The translations under genes and the position numbers were made by a program. Of a stretch of 9,347 bases of DNA, positions 1 to 5,610 are shown piece by piece. The stretch is from NCBI GenBank assembly GCA_031283865.1, contig JAITAX010000257.1, positions 1 to 9,347 of the forward strand, read 5' to 3'. The DNA comes from Eubacteriales Family XIII. Incertae Sedis bacterium (lineage in GTDB: Bacteria > Bacillota > Clostridia > Peptostreptococcales > Anaerovoracaceae). Positions within the stretch are counted from its first letter, which is position 1; each line of letters opens with the position of its first letter. The notes beneath the pieces are model-generated. The model worked only from the letters and a program-made list of their open reading frames with translations, was not told the origin of the DNA and did no database searches.

Positions 1-23
1 ATATCACACCGCGCGCGTGTCAA
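1..23 (-). promoter_or_regulatory. Possible divergent promoter, -35 box only
   Basis: Read on the - strand, positions 23-18 are a perfect TTGACA, and exactly 17 bases remain before the window edge, so any -10 box lies just outside. T-rich DNA at 27-72 (A-tracts on this strand) lies upstream of it like an UP element. It may drive a - strand gene to the left. Only half of the promoter is visible. Confidence 0.35.
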
Positions 24-30
24 GCGTTTT

Positions 31-48
31 TTTTCATGCTTTTCATGC
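31..48. repeat. Tandem direct repeat, 2 x 9 bp
   Basis: TTTTCATGC occurs twice in direct succession (31-39, 40-48), followed by another T-run. It lies between the two outward-facing -35 boxes (18-23 and 76-81). It may be a regulator site or simply part of the phased T-tract region. Confidence 0.6.
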
Positions 49-75
49 TTTTTCTCGACTTTTAATCGTTTTCAA

Positions 76-104
76 TTGAAGCGTCCGGCGCTTGCCGGTA
101 TAAT
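76..104 (+). promoter_or_regulatory. Sigma-70/A promoter for the acetyltransferase-tyrA pair
   Basis: TTGAAG (76-81, four of six bases match TTGACA) and a perfect TATAAT (99-104) are separated by exactly 17 bases. The predicted start near 111 gives a leader of about 30 bases that contains the AAAGGAGG ribosome site at 124-131. No operator-like dyad overlaps it. Confidence 0.75.
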
Positions 105-123
105 AACCAAAGACAAGCCTGCG

Positions 124-131
124 AAAGGAGG
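124..131 (+). promoter_or_regulatory. Strong ribosome binding site AAAGGAGG
   Basis: The full anti-16S match lies nine bases before the ATG at 141. It decides against the internal ATG at 156 as the start of the acetyltransferase. Confidence 0.85.
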
Positions 132-140
132 CCGAAAGCG

Positions 141-815
141 ATGACGGCGAACGGAATGCCCGACCCAAACGCGATCTTCCCCGTACCCGGCGTGGATACG
201 GTGACCTATGTAAGGCCCACGATCAAGAGCAAGCACATCATCGTCGGCGATTTCACGTATTTCAGCGACACCGATTTCGAACGCTGCGTGACACATCACT
301 ACGACTTCTACGGCGACCGGCTCATGATTGGTAAGTTTTGCCAGATCGCAAAAGGCGTCGAATTTGTGATGAACGGCGCCAACCATCAGATGAACGCAGT
401 CACCACATTCCCATTTTACATCTTCGAGGGCTTCCTCAAGCCCATACCGCCCCTCGCGGAAATGCCGCTTAAGGGGGACACGGTCATAGAAAATGACGTG
501 TGGATCGGGCAGTATTCGACCGTTCTGCCCGGCGTGCACATCGGCAGCGGCGCCATCATCGGCGCGAACAGCAGCGTCGGAAGCGACGTTGCGCCCTATT
601 CCGTCGTGGCGGGAAATCCGGCCCGGCTGCTGCGAAAACGCTTCGACGATGAGCTGATCGCCCTGCTCTTGGCGTTCAAATGGTGGGACAGGCCCATCGC
701 GGAGATCAACCGCCTGATCCCCGTCCTGACCGACGGCAGGCTCGAGGTCGTGCGGGAAAAGCTGAAAAAACTGCTGCGCGCGGAAACGCCGCGCACGGAG
801 GAGGCGTCGAAATGA
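141..815 (+). CDS. Vat/CatB-type hexapeptide (xenobiotic) O-acetyltransferase
   Basis: The 224-residue protein has the architecture of the xenobiotic acyltransferase family, left-handed beta-helix enzymes that move acetyl from acetyl-CoA to a drug hydroxyl and work as cytoplasmic trimers. Family landmarks are GKFCQIAKGV (64-73), MNGANHQM (77-84) with the presumed catalytic His82, KGDTVIENDVWIG (111-123), hexapeptide-type repeats to about 150, and GNPARLLRKRF (158-168) followed by the KWWD helix (180-183). By memory it follows streptogramin acetyltransferases such as VatD almost block for block, including the His position, so resistance to group A streptogramins is possible but unproven. The start is set by AAAGGAGG nine bases upstream. 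The C-terminal tail (about 205-224) is Lys/Arg/Glu-rich and longer than I recall for VatD. The stop overlaps the tyrA start (ATGA). Family call is firm; substrate is inferred. Confidence 0.9.
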   Translation: MTANGMPDPNAIFPVPGVDTVTYVRPTIKSKHIIVGDFTYFSDTDFERCVTHHYDFYGDRLMIGKFCQIAKGVEFVMNGANHQMNAVTTFPFYIFEGFLKPIPPLAEMPLKGDTVIENDVWIGQYSTVLPGVHIGSGAIIGANSSVGSDVAPYSVVAGNPARLLRKRFDDELIALLLAFKWWDRPIAEINRLIPVLTDGRLEVVREKLKKLLRAETPRTEEASK

Positions 816-1645
816 AGATCGCGATCGCGGGACTTGGACTCATAGGCGGCTCTTTCGCCAAGGCCGTCAAAGCGCGCACGGCGCACAGCGTGGCCGGCTT
901 CGACAGATCGGAAGCCGCAGGCCGCGCGGCGCTCGAAGCGGGCGCCGCGGACAGCCTCGGCGTGGCCGGCTTCGCGGAAGCGGACATCGTACTCGTCGCG
1001 CTGTATCCCCGCGCGAGCGCAGAGTTCATCCGCGCGCACGCGCAAAGCTTCAAGCGCGGTGCCTTGGTCGTCGATCTCTGCGGCGTCAAACGCTTCGTCT
1101 GCGAGCGCGTTGCGCCCTTGCTTTCGGACAGCGGGCTCGCGTTCATCGGCGGACATCCGATGGCGGGACGGGAGCACAGCGGCTTCGATCACGCGCTCGC
1201 GACGCTGTTCGACAAGGCCGATATGATCCTCACGCCGAACGAGGATACGCCCGCGGAGGCCCTGCGGACGGCCTGCGATTTCTTCCTCTCCTTGGGCTTC
1301 GGCCGCATCACGATCACGACGCCGGAGCGCCACGATGAGATGATCGCCCTCACCTCCCAGCTCGCGCACGTCGTTTCGAGCGCCTACGCGCAAAATCCGC
1401 TGGCCCGCGACTTCTCGGGCTTTTCGGCGGGCAGCTTCGGGGATATGACGCGCGTGGCGAAGCTCAACGAGGAGATGTGGACGGAACTCTTCCTGCTGAA
1501 CAAGGATTTTCTGACGGAACAGATCGACGTCATTCTAAAGAATCTGAAAGATTTTCGCAAATACATCGCGGAGGGCGATGCCAAAAGGCTGCGCGAGAAG
1601 CTGAAACAGGGCCGGCTGATTAAGGAAACGCTCGATGTGACCTAA
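812..1645 (+). CDS. tyrA: Prephenate dehydrogenase
   Basis: The 277-residue enzyme oxidatively decarboxylates prephenate to 4-hydroxyphenylpyruvate, the committed step to tyrosine, with NAD(P)+. The N-terminal Rossmann fold shows GLGLIGGS (8-14 region), and Asp31 at the end of beta-2 suggests NAD+ preference. The active-site block GGHPMAGRE (113-121) holds His115, and the helical C-terminal domain has SQLAHVVS with His186 and DMTR with Arg214, matching the substrate-binding His and Arg of characterised TyrA proteins. There is no ACT domain and no fused chorismate mutase, so tyrosine feedback through ACT is absent. The ATG at 812 is chosen over upstream frame extension because it begins exactly at MKIAIAGLG, has GGAGGAGG seven bases ahead, and overlaps the previous stop by four bases. 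It converges on the 1671-2051 gene with a 25-base gap, where I see no stem plus T-run. Confidence 0.95.
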   Translation: MKIAIAGLGLIGGSFAKAVKARTAHSVAGFDRSEAAGRAALEAGAADSLGVAGFAEADIVLVALYPRASAEFIRAHAQSFKRGALVVDLCGVKRFVCERVAPLLSDSGLAFIGGHPMAGREHSGFDHALATLFDKADMILTPNEDTPAEALRTACDFFLSLGFGRITITTPERHDEMIALTSQLAHVVSSAYAQNPLARDFSGFSAGSFGDMTRVAKLNEEMWTELFLLNKDFLTEQIDVILKNLKDFRKYIAEGDAKRLREKLKQGRLIKETLDVT

Positions 1646-1670
1646 CGACGCACGCGAATCCGGCACCTGC

Positions 1671-2051
1671 TCAGCACCACACCGCCGCCCCGCCGCGCGA
1701 GGCGGCAAGCAGGGCATCCGGCGTGCGGCAGGCGTCCATATCCACGCGGCCGTCGGGCAGGAAAGCAACGCCCTCGGATTCGAGCAGGGCGCGCCGCATG
1801 TCGGCATAGGCCCCGCCCGTTACGGCGCCGTCGACTGTTACGACGCGCTGCCACGGCAGCTGCGCGGGACAGACGGCGCAGGCCCAACCCACCTGCCGCG
1901 CCGCGCGCGGATTGCCGAGGAGGCGCGCGATCTGCCCGTAGGAAACCACCTTGCCGTAGGGTATGCGCGCGATCACATCGTATACGCGCTCGAAAAATGT
2001 CGCCGGCGCTTCCTGCGCCGGTTCTTCATAGAAAGCTTTGTTTTTCCGCAT
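1671..2051 (-). CDS. Alkyltransferase-like protein (MGMT fold without catalytic Cys)
   Basis: The 126-residue protein is the C-terminal DNA-binding domain of O6-alkylguanine-DNA alkyltransferase only. FERVYDVIARIPYGKVVSYGQIA (19-42 region) and RAARQVG (49-55) give the helix-turn-helix, with Tyr38 and finger Arg52 matching the nucleotide-flipping residues of human AGT. The PCHRV active site is instead PWQRV (66-70), with Trp67 in place of the alkyl-accepting Cys. This is the signature of alkyltransferase-like (ATL) proteins, which bind O6-alkylguanine and hand it to nucleotide excision repair instead of repairing it. The C-terminal part (about 100-126) is Ala/Arg-rich. GGAG lies eight bases before the ATG, and the gene starts 19 bases after the transglutaminase stop, so the two are probably co-transcribed. 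The name MGMT would be misleading here. Confidence 0.9.
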   Translation of the reverse strand: MRKNKAFYEEPAQEAPATFFERVYDVIARIPYGKVVSYGQIARLLGNPRAARQVGWACAVCPAQLPWQRVVTVDGAVTGGAYADMRRALLESEGVAFLPDGRVDMDACRTPDALLAASRGGAAVWC

Positions 2052-2063
2052 TTATATTTCTCC

Positions 2064-2079
2064 GCCGCGCTCACGCGGC
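2064..2079 (-). repeat. Inverted repeat over the transglutaminase stop codon
   Basis: GCCGCG and CGCGGC (six pairs, four-base loop) bracket the stop codon at 2071-2073 and end just before the GGAG ribosome site of the alkyltransferase-like gene. No T-run follows on the transcribed strand, so it is not an intrinsic terminator. A ribosome finishing the upstream gene would melt it. Confidence 0.5.
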
Positions 2080-3576
2080 CTCGTCCGTCTCCTGCGGCGC
2101 TTGCTCGGACGGCTCGGGGGCCGCCGTTTCCGTGCGGATCAAGACGGCGTTCGCGGCTGCGTCGTACTCCACGGAAAACCCGAAAGCTTCAGCCATGTCC
2201 CGCAGTTTGAAGTAATTGCCGCCGCCTATGTTATAGACATCCATAAAGACCGCCTTGCCGTCTATCGTCAGCACCGTTTCGGGCAGCACGGCCATCCCGT
2301 TCGACTTCGGCGCGCCGGCGAGTTCCGTTCCGTCCGGCGCATAGGGCTCGCCCGTGCGGATCGACACCGTCTTGCTCGCCGCGTCCCAGCCGACGCCGAA
2401 ATCGAGGCCCGCGCTCCCGAGCATCACGGCGAGGTCGCGCAGCCTAAAGTAATTGCTGCCGCCTATGTTGTAAGCGCCGGGCGCCGCCGGGACGCCGTTG
2501 ACGAACAGCTTTCCCGCAAAGGGGAGCGCCGGCACGGGGGCGGCGGACGGCAGCCACCAAAGCTCCCATTCGGGGTCCGTCGTGGCGTGGTCCGCGGCAA
2601 AAGCCTCCGGCGCGGCGTCGAAGTAGCGATGCGTTTGCAGGCCCGCGTTCTCCGTCTTGCGACCGTAGGCGTAGCGGTTGCCGCTGTCCCAAGTCGCGTC
2701 GAGGATCACCCAGCGGCCGTCGATAAAAGCCTCATTCCACGCGTGATTCGAGTCGTCGCGGTTCAGTTCCTTGGACGGCCATTCGTCGCCGTTTATGCCG
2801 AGGGCGTAACCGTATACGAATTTCGCGGGGATGCCGGCCGCGCGAAGCAGGGCCGCCGTCAGCTTGGCGTAGCCCTCGCAGACGGCGCGTCCGAGCCGCA
2901 GCGCGCCGAGGGCGCTGTTGTCCTCATGGCGTCCCGTCCGCACCGCGTCCTCGTCGTACCAGATATTCCCCGCCACCCAGTCGTGGATCGCCAGCGCCTT
3001 GTCGTAGTCGTCCGCAAGCGCGTCCGTAAGCGAAGCCGCGAGCGCGCGGACGGCGGGATCGTCGCTTTGTATGCCGTTCGTCGGCCCGAGATAGGCCGAA
3101 AGCGCGGCGATGTCCGTGCGGCCCGCGCCGTAGAACGCCGCGTTGCGCTCGTACATGATGGGTGCGACGAGAGAAAGCGCGCCGCTTTGCACGCGAAGCT
3201 GCACGTCGTTGTCCGTGAAATAGCTCGTATAGGTGGCCCACCGCTCGGGCGAATAATAGAAAGTCGCCGTATACAGGCCGTCGGGAAGCCCGGACAGATC
3301 GGCGCGCATACCGTTGTCGGAATCGCGGCTCAGCCATTCCTCTTTCACGCTCTTTCCGTTCGGCGTGAAGATCTCTATGCAGCCGTAGTCGAAGTCCGCG
3401 CGCGCGGGCAGGTTCTCCACGGAGAAGTATACGCCGTCGGCGCGCACGCGCAGGGACTCCTGCGAAAAATATGAAAACTGCCGTTCGGAAACGGCGCCGA
3501 AAACCGCCGTCTGCGACAGGCACAGCACGAGGGCGGCGGCAAGCGTTCGGGCGAGAAATCTGCTGTTCTTCGTCAT
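2071..3576 (-). CDS. Secreted transglutaminase-like protein with two C-terminal stalk repeats
   Basis: The 501-residue protein begins with a signal peptide: Lys/Arg at 3-10, a hydrophobic stretch to about 22, and a likely cut after FGA (26-28). The domain at about 175-300 is a transglutaminase-like core with the triad visible: Cys233 in AVCEGYAK, His278 in NHAWNE and Asp293 in ILDATWDSG. Such extracellular proteins act as thiol hydrolases or cross-linkers; the substrate cannot be told. Residues 354-408 and 434-482 are two copies of the 'copper amine oxidase N1'/stalk domain, each with YNIGGxNYFxLRD (369-381, 448-460), common in Clostridia surface proteins and probably mediating wall attachment or extension. 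The tail is Pro/Glu-rich. AGGAG precedes the ATG by six bases, and the gene follows ychF by 22 bases. The N-terminal 30-170 region resembles nothing I can name. Confidence 0.9.
   Translation of the reverse strand: MTKNSRFLARTLAAALVLCLSQTAVFGAVSERQFSYFSQESLRVRADGVYFSVENLPARADFDYGCIEIFTPNGKSVKEEWLSRDSDNGMRADLSGLPDGLYTATFYYSPERWATYTSYFTDNDVQLRVQSGALSLVAPIMYERNAAFYGAGRTDIAALSAYLGPTNGIQSDDPAVRALAASLTDALADDYDKALAIHDWVAGNIWYDEDAVRTGRHEDNSALGALRLGRAVCEGYAKLTAALLRAAGIPAKFVYGYALGINGDEWPSKELNRDDSNHAWNEAFIDGRWVILDATWDSGNRYAYGRKTENAGLQTHRYFDAAPEAFAADHATTDPEWELWWLPSAAPVPALPFAGKLFVNGVPAAPGAYNIGGSNYFRLRDLAVMLGSAGLDFGVGWDAASKTVSIRTGEPYAPDGTELAGAPKSNGMAVLPETVLTIDGKAVFMDVYNIGGGNYFKLRDMAEAFGFSVEYDAAANAVLIRTETAAPEPSEQAPQETDEAA
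2201..2473. repeat. Two diverged copies of a 36-bp coding repeat (stalk motif)
   Basis: Positions 2201-2236 and 2438-2473 agree at about 30 of 36 bases. They encode the two YNIGGxNYFxLRD motifs of the transglutaminase-like protein. The DNA-level similarity fits duplication of the stalk domain within this gene or strong codon constraint. Confidence 0.8.
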
Positions 3577-3598
3577 TTCAAACTCCTGTCAGTAAGAA

Positions 3599-4690
3599 TC
3601 ATACATTGAACAAGAAGTGCATCACATCCCCGTCTTTCACCGTATACTCCTTGCCCTCCGAGCGAATCAGACCCTTTTCCCGCGCGAGCGCGAGATTGCC
3701 GCCGCATTCGACCAGTTTGTCGAAAGCGATGGTTTCAGCGCGGATAAAGCCCCGCTCGAAATCCGTGTGGATGCGCCCCGCGGCCTGCGGCGCTTTCGCG
3801 CCGCGCCGGACCGTCCAAGCGCGTACCTCCGGCGCCCCCGCCGTGAGGAAAGAAATCAGGTCGAGCAGGCGATAAGAACTCTTGATCAAGCGCTCAAGTC
3901 CCGACTCCTCTATGCCGAGTTCTTCAAAGAAAAGTCTTTTTTCCGCGTCGTCAAGCTCCGCGAGTTCGGATTCCAGCTTCGCGCACAGCACCACGACCTC
4001 TGAACCCTCGGACGCCGCGAAAGCCGCAACGCGTTCGACGAGCGGATTGCCGTCCGCGACGCCCACCGCCTCGGAGACGTTGGCCGCGTAGATGACGGGC
4101 TTGAGCGAGAGCAGGCCGAGACCCTTTGCAAATTCCCTCTCTTCCTCCGAAAGCTCCGCCGTCCGCGCCGGCCTGCCCGCCTCTAAGGTTTCGCCGATCC
4201 GCGCGAGCGCGTCAAGTTCCGCTTGCAGGGATTTATCGCCTTTCAGCGCTTTCTGCGTCTTCTGCACGCGACGCTCCAGCAACTCCAAATCGGACAGAAT
4301 CAACTCCAAATCAATCGTTTCAATATCGGACAGCGGATCGATCCGTCCGTCGACGTGGACGACGTCGGTGTCCTCAAAGCAGCGCACCACGTGGACGACG
4401 GCCTCCGCCTCGCGGATGTGTCCGAGGAATTTGTTGCCGAGGCCCTCACCCTTGGACGCGCCCCTGACGAGGCCCGCGATGTCGCAGAACTCGATGGTCG
4501 TGTACACCGTCTTTTTCGATTTGTACATCTCGTGCAGGACCTTGAGCCGCTCGTCCGGCACGGTCACGACGCCGACGTTCGGCTCAATCGTGCAGAACGG
4601 ATAATTTGCGGCCTCCGCCCCGGCCTTTGTGATCGCGTTGAAGAGCGTGCTCTTCCCGACATTCGGAAGTCCGATGATACCCAGCTTCAT
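3599..4690 (-). CDS. ychF: Ribosome-associated Obg-family ATPase/GTPase YchF
   Basis: The 363-residue length and sequence are typical of YchF/OLA1, a cytoplasmic P-loop NTPase that binds ribosomes and usually prefers ATP. The P-loop GLPNVGKST lies at 7-15, switch I around YTTIEFCD, and the Walker B/G3 DIAGLVRGA at 70-78. The usual NKxD base-specificity motif is replaced by NVSE (204-207), the family hallmark. A helical insertion (about 130-190) is followed by the C-terminal TGS domain (about 280-363), with EVRAWTVRRGAKAPQAAG, HTDFERGFIRAE and the terminal MHFLFNV. GAGAGG lies seven bases before the ATG. Upstream, a terminator separates it from lgt; downstream, the transglutaminase gene follows after 22 bases with no terminator between. 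No promoter of its own is obvious in the 55-base gap, so it may start inside lgt. Confidence 0.97.
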   Translation of the reverse strand: MKLGIIGLPNVGKSTLFNAITKAGAEAANYPFCTIEPNVGVVTVPDERLKVLHEMYKSKKTVYTTIEFCDIAGLVRGASKGEGLGNKFLGHIREAEAVVHVVRCFEDTDVVHVDGRIDPLSDIETIDLELILSDLELLERRVQKTQKALKGDKSLQAELDALARIGETLEAGRPARTAELSEEEREFAKGLGLLSLKPVIYAANVSEAVGVADGNPLVERVAAFAASEGSEVVVLCAKLESELAELDDAEKRLFFEELGIEESGLERLIKSSYRLLDLISFLTAGAPEVRAWTVRRGAKAPQAAGRIHTDFERGFIRAETIAFDKLVECGGNLALAREKGLIRSEGKEYTVKDGDVMHFLFNV

Positions 4691-4712
4691 AACATTGCCT
4701 CTCTGTCATCGC

Positions 4713-4738
4713 AAAAAACAATCGCGGGCCAAGGCCCG
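4713..4738 (-). terminator. Intrinsic terminator after lgt
   Basis: On the - strand CGGGCC-TT-GGCCCG (4738-4725) is followed, six bases later, by TTTTTT (4718-4713). It lies eight bases after the lgt stop and 22 before the ychF start, and separates the two transcripts. The tight loop and six-base gap make it moderate, not strong. Confidence 0.6.
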
Positions 4739-4745
4739 GCGTCAA

Positions 4746-5510
4746 TCAGTAGAACAGCCGGCCCCTGTATTTTTCCCGGCGCCGCAGATACAGATAGGCG
4801 ATGCCGCAGATCACGAACACGACCGCGCTCAGCACCTGCGCCTGTCGAAAGGTATCGAAGAGCATGAGGCTGTCCGTTCGAAGCCCCTCTACGAAGAAGC
4901 GTTCCAGCGAATACAGAATGCAGTAAAGCAGGAATGTCTGCCCCTCGAAGCGTCTGCGGTTGTCCACGCGGATCAGCAGCAGGAACAGCAGGAAACACCA
5001 CAGCGATTCATAGAGGAAAGTGGGATGCACGTTTTGCCCGTCCACCGTGATGCCCCAAGGCAGATCCGTCGGCCCGCCGTGCGCCTCCCGGTTGAAATAA
5101 TTCCCCCAGCGGCCGATGGCCTGCGCCACGGCAAAGCCCGGCGCCGCGAGATCGAGTCCGTTCATGGGGGAGATGTTCCAAACCCGAAACAGGATCAGCG
5201 CCATCAGCAGACCGAGCAGCAGCGCGCCGTGGATCGCAAGCCCTCCGGCCCGCGTGTTGAAAACCTGCATGGGATTGTCAACAAAATCGTCGAGATTGAA
5301 AAGCACGTAGTACAGCCGCGCGCCGATCAGACCGGCGGGTACGCAGAAGAGCATGAAGTTGATGACCGTGTCAGCCGTGTGATCGTGCTTCCACGCGCGA
5401 AAGCACACGACGCAAACGCCCGTGGCGATGGCTATGGTGACGAGTATGCCGTACCACATGATGTCTATGCCGAAAACCGTGAATGCTATTCTGTCGGGGG
5501 GAGCCGGCAT
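4746..5510 (-). CDS. lgt: Phosphatidylglycerol-prolipoprotein diacylglyceryl transferase
   Basis: Lgt transfers diacylglycerol from phosphatidylglycerol to the lipobox cysteine of prolipoproteins, the first step of lipoprotein maturation in the cytoplasmic membrane. The 254-residue protein is polytopic, with hydrophobic segments near 18-38, 50-70, 90-110, 170-180 and 225-243. Family motifs are IMWYG (17-21), GARLYYVLF (63-71), GGLAIHGALLLG (89-100) with essential His94, the signature GRWGNYFNREAHGG (133-146) with Arg134, Asn137 and Asn140, VHPTFLYES (161-169) and ERFFVEGLR (203-211). GAGGA lies six bases before the ATG. The gene starts 95 bases after the AEC permease stop. A TATAAT box at that stop and a leader that could fold as a pseudoknot suggest partly independent expression. 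A hairpin with a T-run follows the gene. Confidence 0.96.
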   Translation of the reverse strand: MPAPPDRIAFTVFGIDIMWYGILVTIAIATGVCVVCFRAWKHDHTADTVINFMLFCVPAGLIGARLYYVLFNLDDFVDNPMQVFNTRAGGLAIHGALLLGLLMALILFRVWNISPMNGLDLAAPGFAVAQAIGRWGNYFNREAHGGPTDLPWGITVDGQNVHPTFLYESLWCFLLFLLLIRVDNRRRFEGQTFLLYCILYSLERFFVEGLRTDSLMLFDTFRQAQVLSAVVFVICGIAYLYLRRREKYRGRLFY

Positions 5511-5548
5511 CGCGATTCCTCACTTTCTGTTTACCTTAACGAGAATCC

Positions 5549-5582
5549 GTTGTTTTTCCGGGCCGCGAACAACTGCCGCGGC
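5549..5582 (-). promoter_or_regulatory. Candidate H-type pseudoknot in the lgt leader
   Basis: On the - strand GCCGCG (5582-5577) pairs with CGCGGC (5567-5562). GTTGTT in its loop (5573-5568) can pair with AACAAC (5554-5549) beyond the stem. Connecting loops are 3, 0 and 7 bases (the last CCGGAAA), which fits H-type geometry. It lies 39 bases before the lgt start. No known riboswitch consensus is recognised. Confidence 0.35.
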
Positions 5583-5604
5583 TCTTTAATTAAAATGTAT
5601 CACC

Positions 5605-5610
5605 ATTATA
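5605..5610 (-). promoter_or_regulatory. Possible -10 box for lgt
   Basis: A perfect TATAAT overlaps the permease stop codon. At 17 bases upstream the -35 is only TATACT (three of six), so the promoter is weak or needs an activator. A start near 5598 would place the whole 5549-5582 structure in the lgt leader. Confidence 0.35.

Noticed and set aside
1..34. ACAC/GTGT stem with T8 as an intrinsic terminator of an upstream + gene
   Set aside because: The stem has only four pairs and ends six bases before the T-run; the window starts too close to judge.
596..1393. 265-codon - strand open frame
   Set aside because: It is antisense to the acetyltransferase and tyrA, both of which have clear family motifs.
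2038..3474. Long + strand open frame of 478 codons
   Set aside because: It lies wholly antisense to the transglutaminase-like gene, has an Arg/Val-rich random look with no domain or ribosome site, and arises from GC-rich codon bias.
4718..4745. TTGACG right after the lgt stop as a -35 for ychF
   Set aside because: At 17 or 18 bases the -10 would be ATTGTT or TTGTTT, a poor match, and the spacer is the terminator stem.
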